NCBI RefSeq assembly: GCF_000472865.1
Contig: NZ_AXAP01000047.1
Span: forward strand, 297-63,047
Source: Bradyrhizobium elkanii WSM2783
GTDB lineage: Bacteria > Pseudomonadota > Alphaproteobacteria > Rhizobiales > Xanthobacteraceae
Reading direction: 5' to 3'
Length of the DNA: 62,751 bases
Shown in pieces: positions 60,941 to 62,751 of the stretch (the first letter of the stretch is position 1; every line of letters starts with the position of its first letter). A model generated the notes under the pieces. It was not told the origin of the DNA, searched no databases, and saw only the letters and a program-made list of their open reading frames with translations. Position numbers and translations under genes: made by a program.

Positions 60941-62269
60941 ATGATTCGCTGGCCTGAATCGCGTATTAATGTACCTTACCCTTACTGGGACGACTTGGGG
61001 ATAATCACCATTATTGCGCTGCAAACATGTGGGAGGATCGTTGCTGGCCTCCTGGCGCTATCTTGTGCCGGGTGCATTATCACGCCTGGATCCGGCCCAT
61101 TAGCGACGGATGTCCGATCGGCGTCGGAAGGACTTGAGCCTGCCGTCCTCCCCTACGCCCTGGTCAAGCTGACGCCCGAGGTTGTTGAAGTCCTCGGCCG
61201 CTATACGCCAAGGCTGTCCTCGGCCTTTGCCGACAAGGCGCCGGCGAAGGCGTTCCGCTTCGGCGTGGGCGACACGGTCAGCATCACGATATTCGAATCC
61301 GCAGCCGGCGGCCTGTTTACATCGGACGCCGGCGTCCGCGCCGGCAACTTCGTTACGGTTCCAAACCAGGCGGTGGACGAGAGGGGATATATTGCCGTTC
61401 CGTACGCGGGCACGATCCGGGCGCTGGGCCGCACCCCATCGGAGATCCGTGACGAGGTCACGGACAAGCTCAAGGGCCGGGCCCTCGAGCCGCAGGTCGT
61501 CGTGGCTCTGGCCGAGCAGAACACGTCCTTGGTCAGCGTGCTTGGCGACGTGCGCAACGCCGGCCGCTTTCGTGCGAGTCCGTCCGCCGAGCGCATCATC
61601 GACACCATCGCGCGCGCCGGCGGACCTGCGACGCAAGGCTATGACATGTGGGTCTCGCTCGAGCGCAAGGGACACCGCGCGAGCGTCCCGTTCGGCGCAT
61701 TGATGTACGAGCCTTCCAACAACATCTACGTCTTGCCGAACGACGTCATCTATCTCTACAGCCAACCGCAGACCTTTGTCGCGTTCGGCGCGTCCGGTCT
61801 CCAGGGGCAATTCAAGTTCGATGCGTGGCGTATCTCGCTAGCCGAAGCGATAGGCAAGCAGGGCGGCATGAACGATGCTTTGGCTGATCCGTCGTCGGTG
61901 TTCCTGTATCGGGGCGAGACGCGAGAAGTGGCCAAGGAAATGGGCGTCGATTGCAGGCCCTTTAAAGGCCCGATCATTCCAATAATTTATTTGATCAATC
62001 TGCGCGATCCTTCCGGATTATTCCTCGCTCAGACCTTTGAACTGCGGAACAAGGACGTCATCTACACCTCCAACGCCGCTGCGGTCGAGACCACCAAGTT
62101 CCTGAACTTCCTGCGAACGATCATGGCCACGGCAAACGACCCGATCATCTACGCGACCAACGGCTATGCGCTCAAGGCTGCCACCGCGGGCGGAACAAGC
62201 ACGGTGATCACGACACCGACGCCAATTACTTCACCATCGGTCACAATTACACCAGCGATCACTCGGTAA
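60941..62269 (+). CDS. Wza-like polysaccharide export lipoprotein
   Basis: 442 residues. A hydrophobic stretch ends in ALSCAGCIITPG, a lipobox with Cys near residue 45; the region before it is unusually long, so a later non-ATG start is possible. Then comes a poly-export domain (FRFGVGDTVSITIFES, GYIAVPYAGTIRALGRTPSE, VVVALAEQNTSLVSVLGDV) and SLBB repeats (GRFRASPSAERIIDTIARAGG, EAIGKQGGMNDALADPSSVF). The C-terminal amphipathic region probably lines the outer-membrane pore, and a Thr/Pro-rich tail follows. It forms the export channel for the polymer with the Wzc-like protein, whose gene ends 97 bases upstream. Confidence 0.92.
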   Translation: MIRWPESRINVPYPYWDDLGIITIIALQTCGRIVAGLLALSCAGCIITPGSGPLATDVRSASEGLEPAVLPYALVKLTPEVVEVLGRYTPRLSSAFADKAPAKAFRFGVGDTVSITIFESAAGGLFTSDAGVRAGNFVTVPNQAVDERGYIAVPYAGTIRALGRTPSEIRDEVTDKLKGRALEPQVVVALAEQNTSLVSVLGDVRNAGRFRASPSAERIIDTIARAGGPATQGYDMWVSLERKGHRASVPFGALMYEPSNNIYVLPNDVIYLYSQPQTFVAFGASGLQGQFKFDAWRISLAEAIGKQGGMNDALADPSSVFLYRGETREVAKEMGVDCRPFKGPIIPIIYLINLRDPSGLFLAQTFELRNKDVIYTSNAAAVETTKFLNFLRTIMATANDPIIYATNGYALKAATAGGTSTVITTPTPITSPSVTITPAITR

Positions 62270-62579
62270 TTCGGCGGGCTTATGCTCGGCGACGCTGCCG
62301 GTACGGCATGATCTCCAGGAGGAGATCATGCATCCATTGATCAGGAGGCGCCGGGCCAGCGATGCGGAGCGAGGAAGCGCCCGCAGGCAACTGATCGCGC
62401 GCAGCATCTGCCATTAGATTCTAGATTCTGTACGATTAGAATCGGCGAGCTTGACGCCCCACGCGAGCCTCCATGCGCCGCGCCGTCTCCTAGAGCGTGT
62501 TGTTTTTTAGCGGAATCGGGATTCCCAATTGGAGGAATTTCTGATTCAAACTCCATGCTGGGGCCGGGGGCCAGCATGG
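62270..62579. other. Intergenic region before the IS630-type gene
   Basis: Holds an 11-base perfect hairpin (62306-62331), a shorter inverted repeat GATTCT/AGAATC near 62417-62440, and the presumed left end of the insertion element from about 62493. No gene is seen. Confidence 0.55.
62306..62331. repeat. 11-base hairpin after the export lipoprotein gene
   Basis: GCATGATCTCC and GGAGATCATGC flank AGGA. There is no T-run, so it is not a standard intrinsic terminator. It lies 36 bases past the wza-like stop and may protect or end that transcript. Confidence 0.6.
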
Positions 62580-62751
62580 ATGACGCGACCCTATTCGGAA
62601 GACATCCGCGAACTGGCGCTTAAGCGCGCTGATGCAGGCGAGACCGTTCGCTCGATTGCAGCGGCGCTTCAGATCAGTCCATCCTGTGTGACGAAGTGGA
62701 AGAACCTGAGGCGAGAGACCGGAGGCCTTTCGCCCGGCAAGATCGGTGGTC
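62493..62751 (+). mobile_element. IS630-type insertion element, left part
   Basis: A TA dinucleotide at 62491-62492, the usual IS630 target, precedes GAGCGTGTTGTTTTTTAGCG, a plausible terminal repeat. The transposase gene starts 87 bases in. The right end lies beyond the window, so the boundary and the target duplication cannot be confirmed. Confidence 0.6.
62580..62751 (+). CDS. IS630-family transposase, N-terminal part (cut by window end)
   Basis: 57 codons are visible. MTRPYSEDIRELALKRADAG followed by SIAAALQISPSCVTKWKNLR is the helix-turn-helix DNA-binding start of IS630 transposases. GLSPGKIGG follows, matching the linker before the DDE catalytic domain. The frame is intact to the window end, so the element may be active. 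It marks the right edge of the island here. Confidence 0.88.
   Translation, partial: MTRPYSEDIRELALKRADAGETVRSIAAALQISPSCVTKWKNLRRETGGLSPGKIGG

Overview
The window is GC-rich, alphaproteobacterial-looking DNA whose gene content and protein style fit Bradyrhizobium or a close relative (Nitrobacteraceae). This is inferred from recognised families, not from a database search. It is a large surface-polysaccharide and secretion island of about 50 genes. It opens inside an rmlB-like dTDP-glucose 4,6-dehydratase gene and closes inside an IS630-type transposase gene. I see no rRNA, convincing tRNA or CRISPR array.

Layout. 1-9.0 kb: the end of rmlB, two small SAM-type proteins, a family-2-like glycosyltransferase, a secreted GH99/WbsX-like protein, and a 1317-residue protein with five YPDV-type repeats followed by WbsX, GT4 and GT2 domains. 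A small neighbour carries two more of the same repeats. 9.2-16.8 kb: type I secretion set A (Sel1-repeat protein, HlyD adaptor, ABC exporter with a degenerate C39 domain), a methyltransferase and an RTX protein. 17.2-23.5 kb: an orphan ParA, a lone IS3 OrfA-like HTH protein, a gene-poor stretch, VanZ-like and hexapeptide-acyltransferase genes, and an exosortase-family gene overlapped by a small membrane-anchored partner. 23.7-29.8 kb: type I secretion set B and its probable substrate, a 918-residue beta-helix/Ig-like/RTX protein. 30.6-34.9 kb: a glycosyltransferase, a 2OG-Fe(II) oxygenase, a Sec-exported paralogue of the set B beta-helix domain, an FkbM methyltransferase and an IS5 remnant. 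35.3-44.0 kb: nucleotide-sugar dehydrogenase, glycosyltransferases, a NodB-type deacetylase, a Wzy-like membrane protein and a methyltransferase. 44.1-53.7 kb: one long minus-strand gene train for an amino-sugar-containing repeat unit (Gfo/Idh oxidoreductase, flippase, acetyltransferase, two DegT aminotransferases, epimerase, four glycosyltransferase-type genes). 53.9-57.8 kb: type I secretion set C. 58.5-62.3 kb: Wzc-like tyrosine autokinase and Wza-like export lipoprotein. The IS630-type element follows.

How it fits together (inference). The dehydrogenase, epimerase and oxidoreductase/aminotransferase/acetyltransferase genes supply nucleotide sugars. The glycosyltransferases build a repeat unit, the Wzx-like flippase and Wzy-like protein translocate and polymerise it, and the Wzc/Wza pair controls length and export. 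Three type I systems plus RTX and beta-helix proteins probably deliver adhesins or polysaccharide-acting proteins into the same matrix. Most long intergenic gaps are AT-rich and repeat ATTTAAT/ATTAAAT words, including a perfect palindrome before the dehydrogenase gene. This suggests shared control, although some of these words also serve as plausible -10 boxes.
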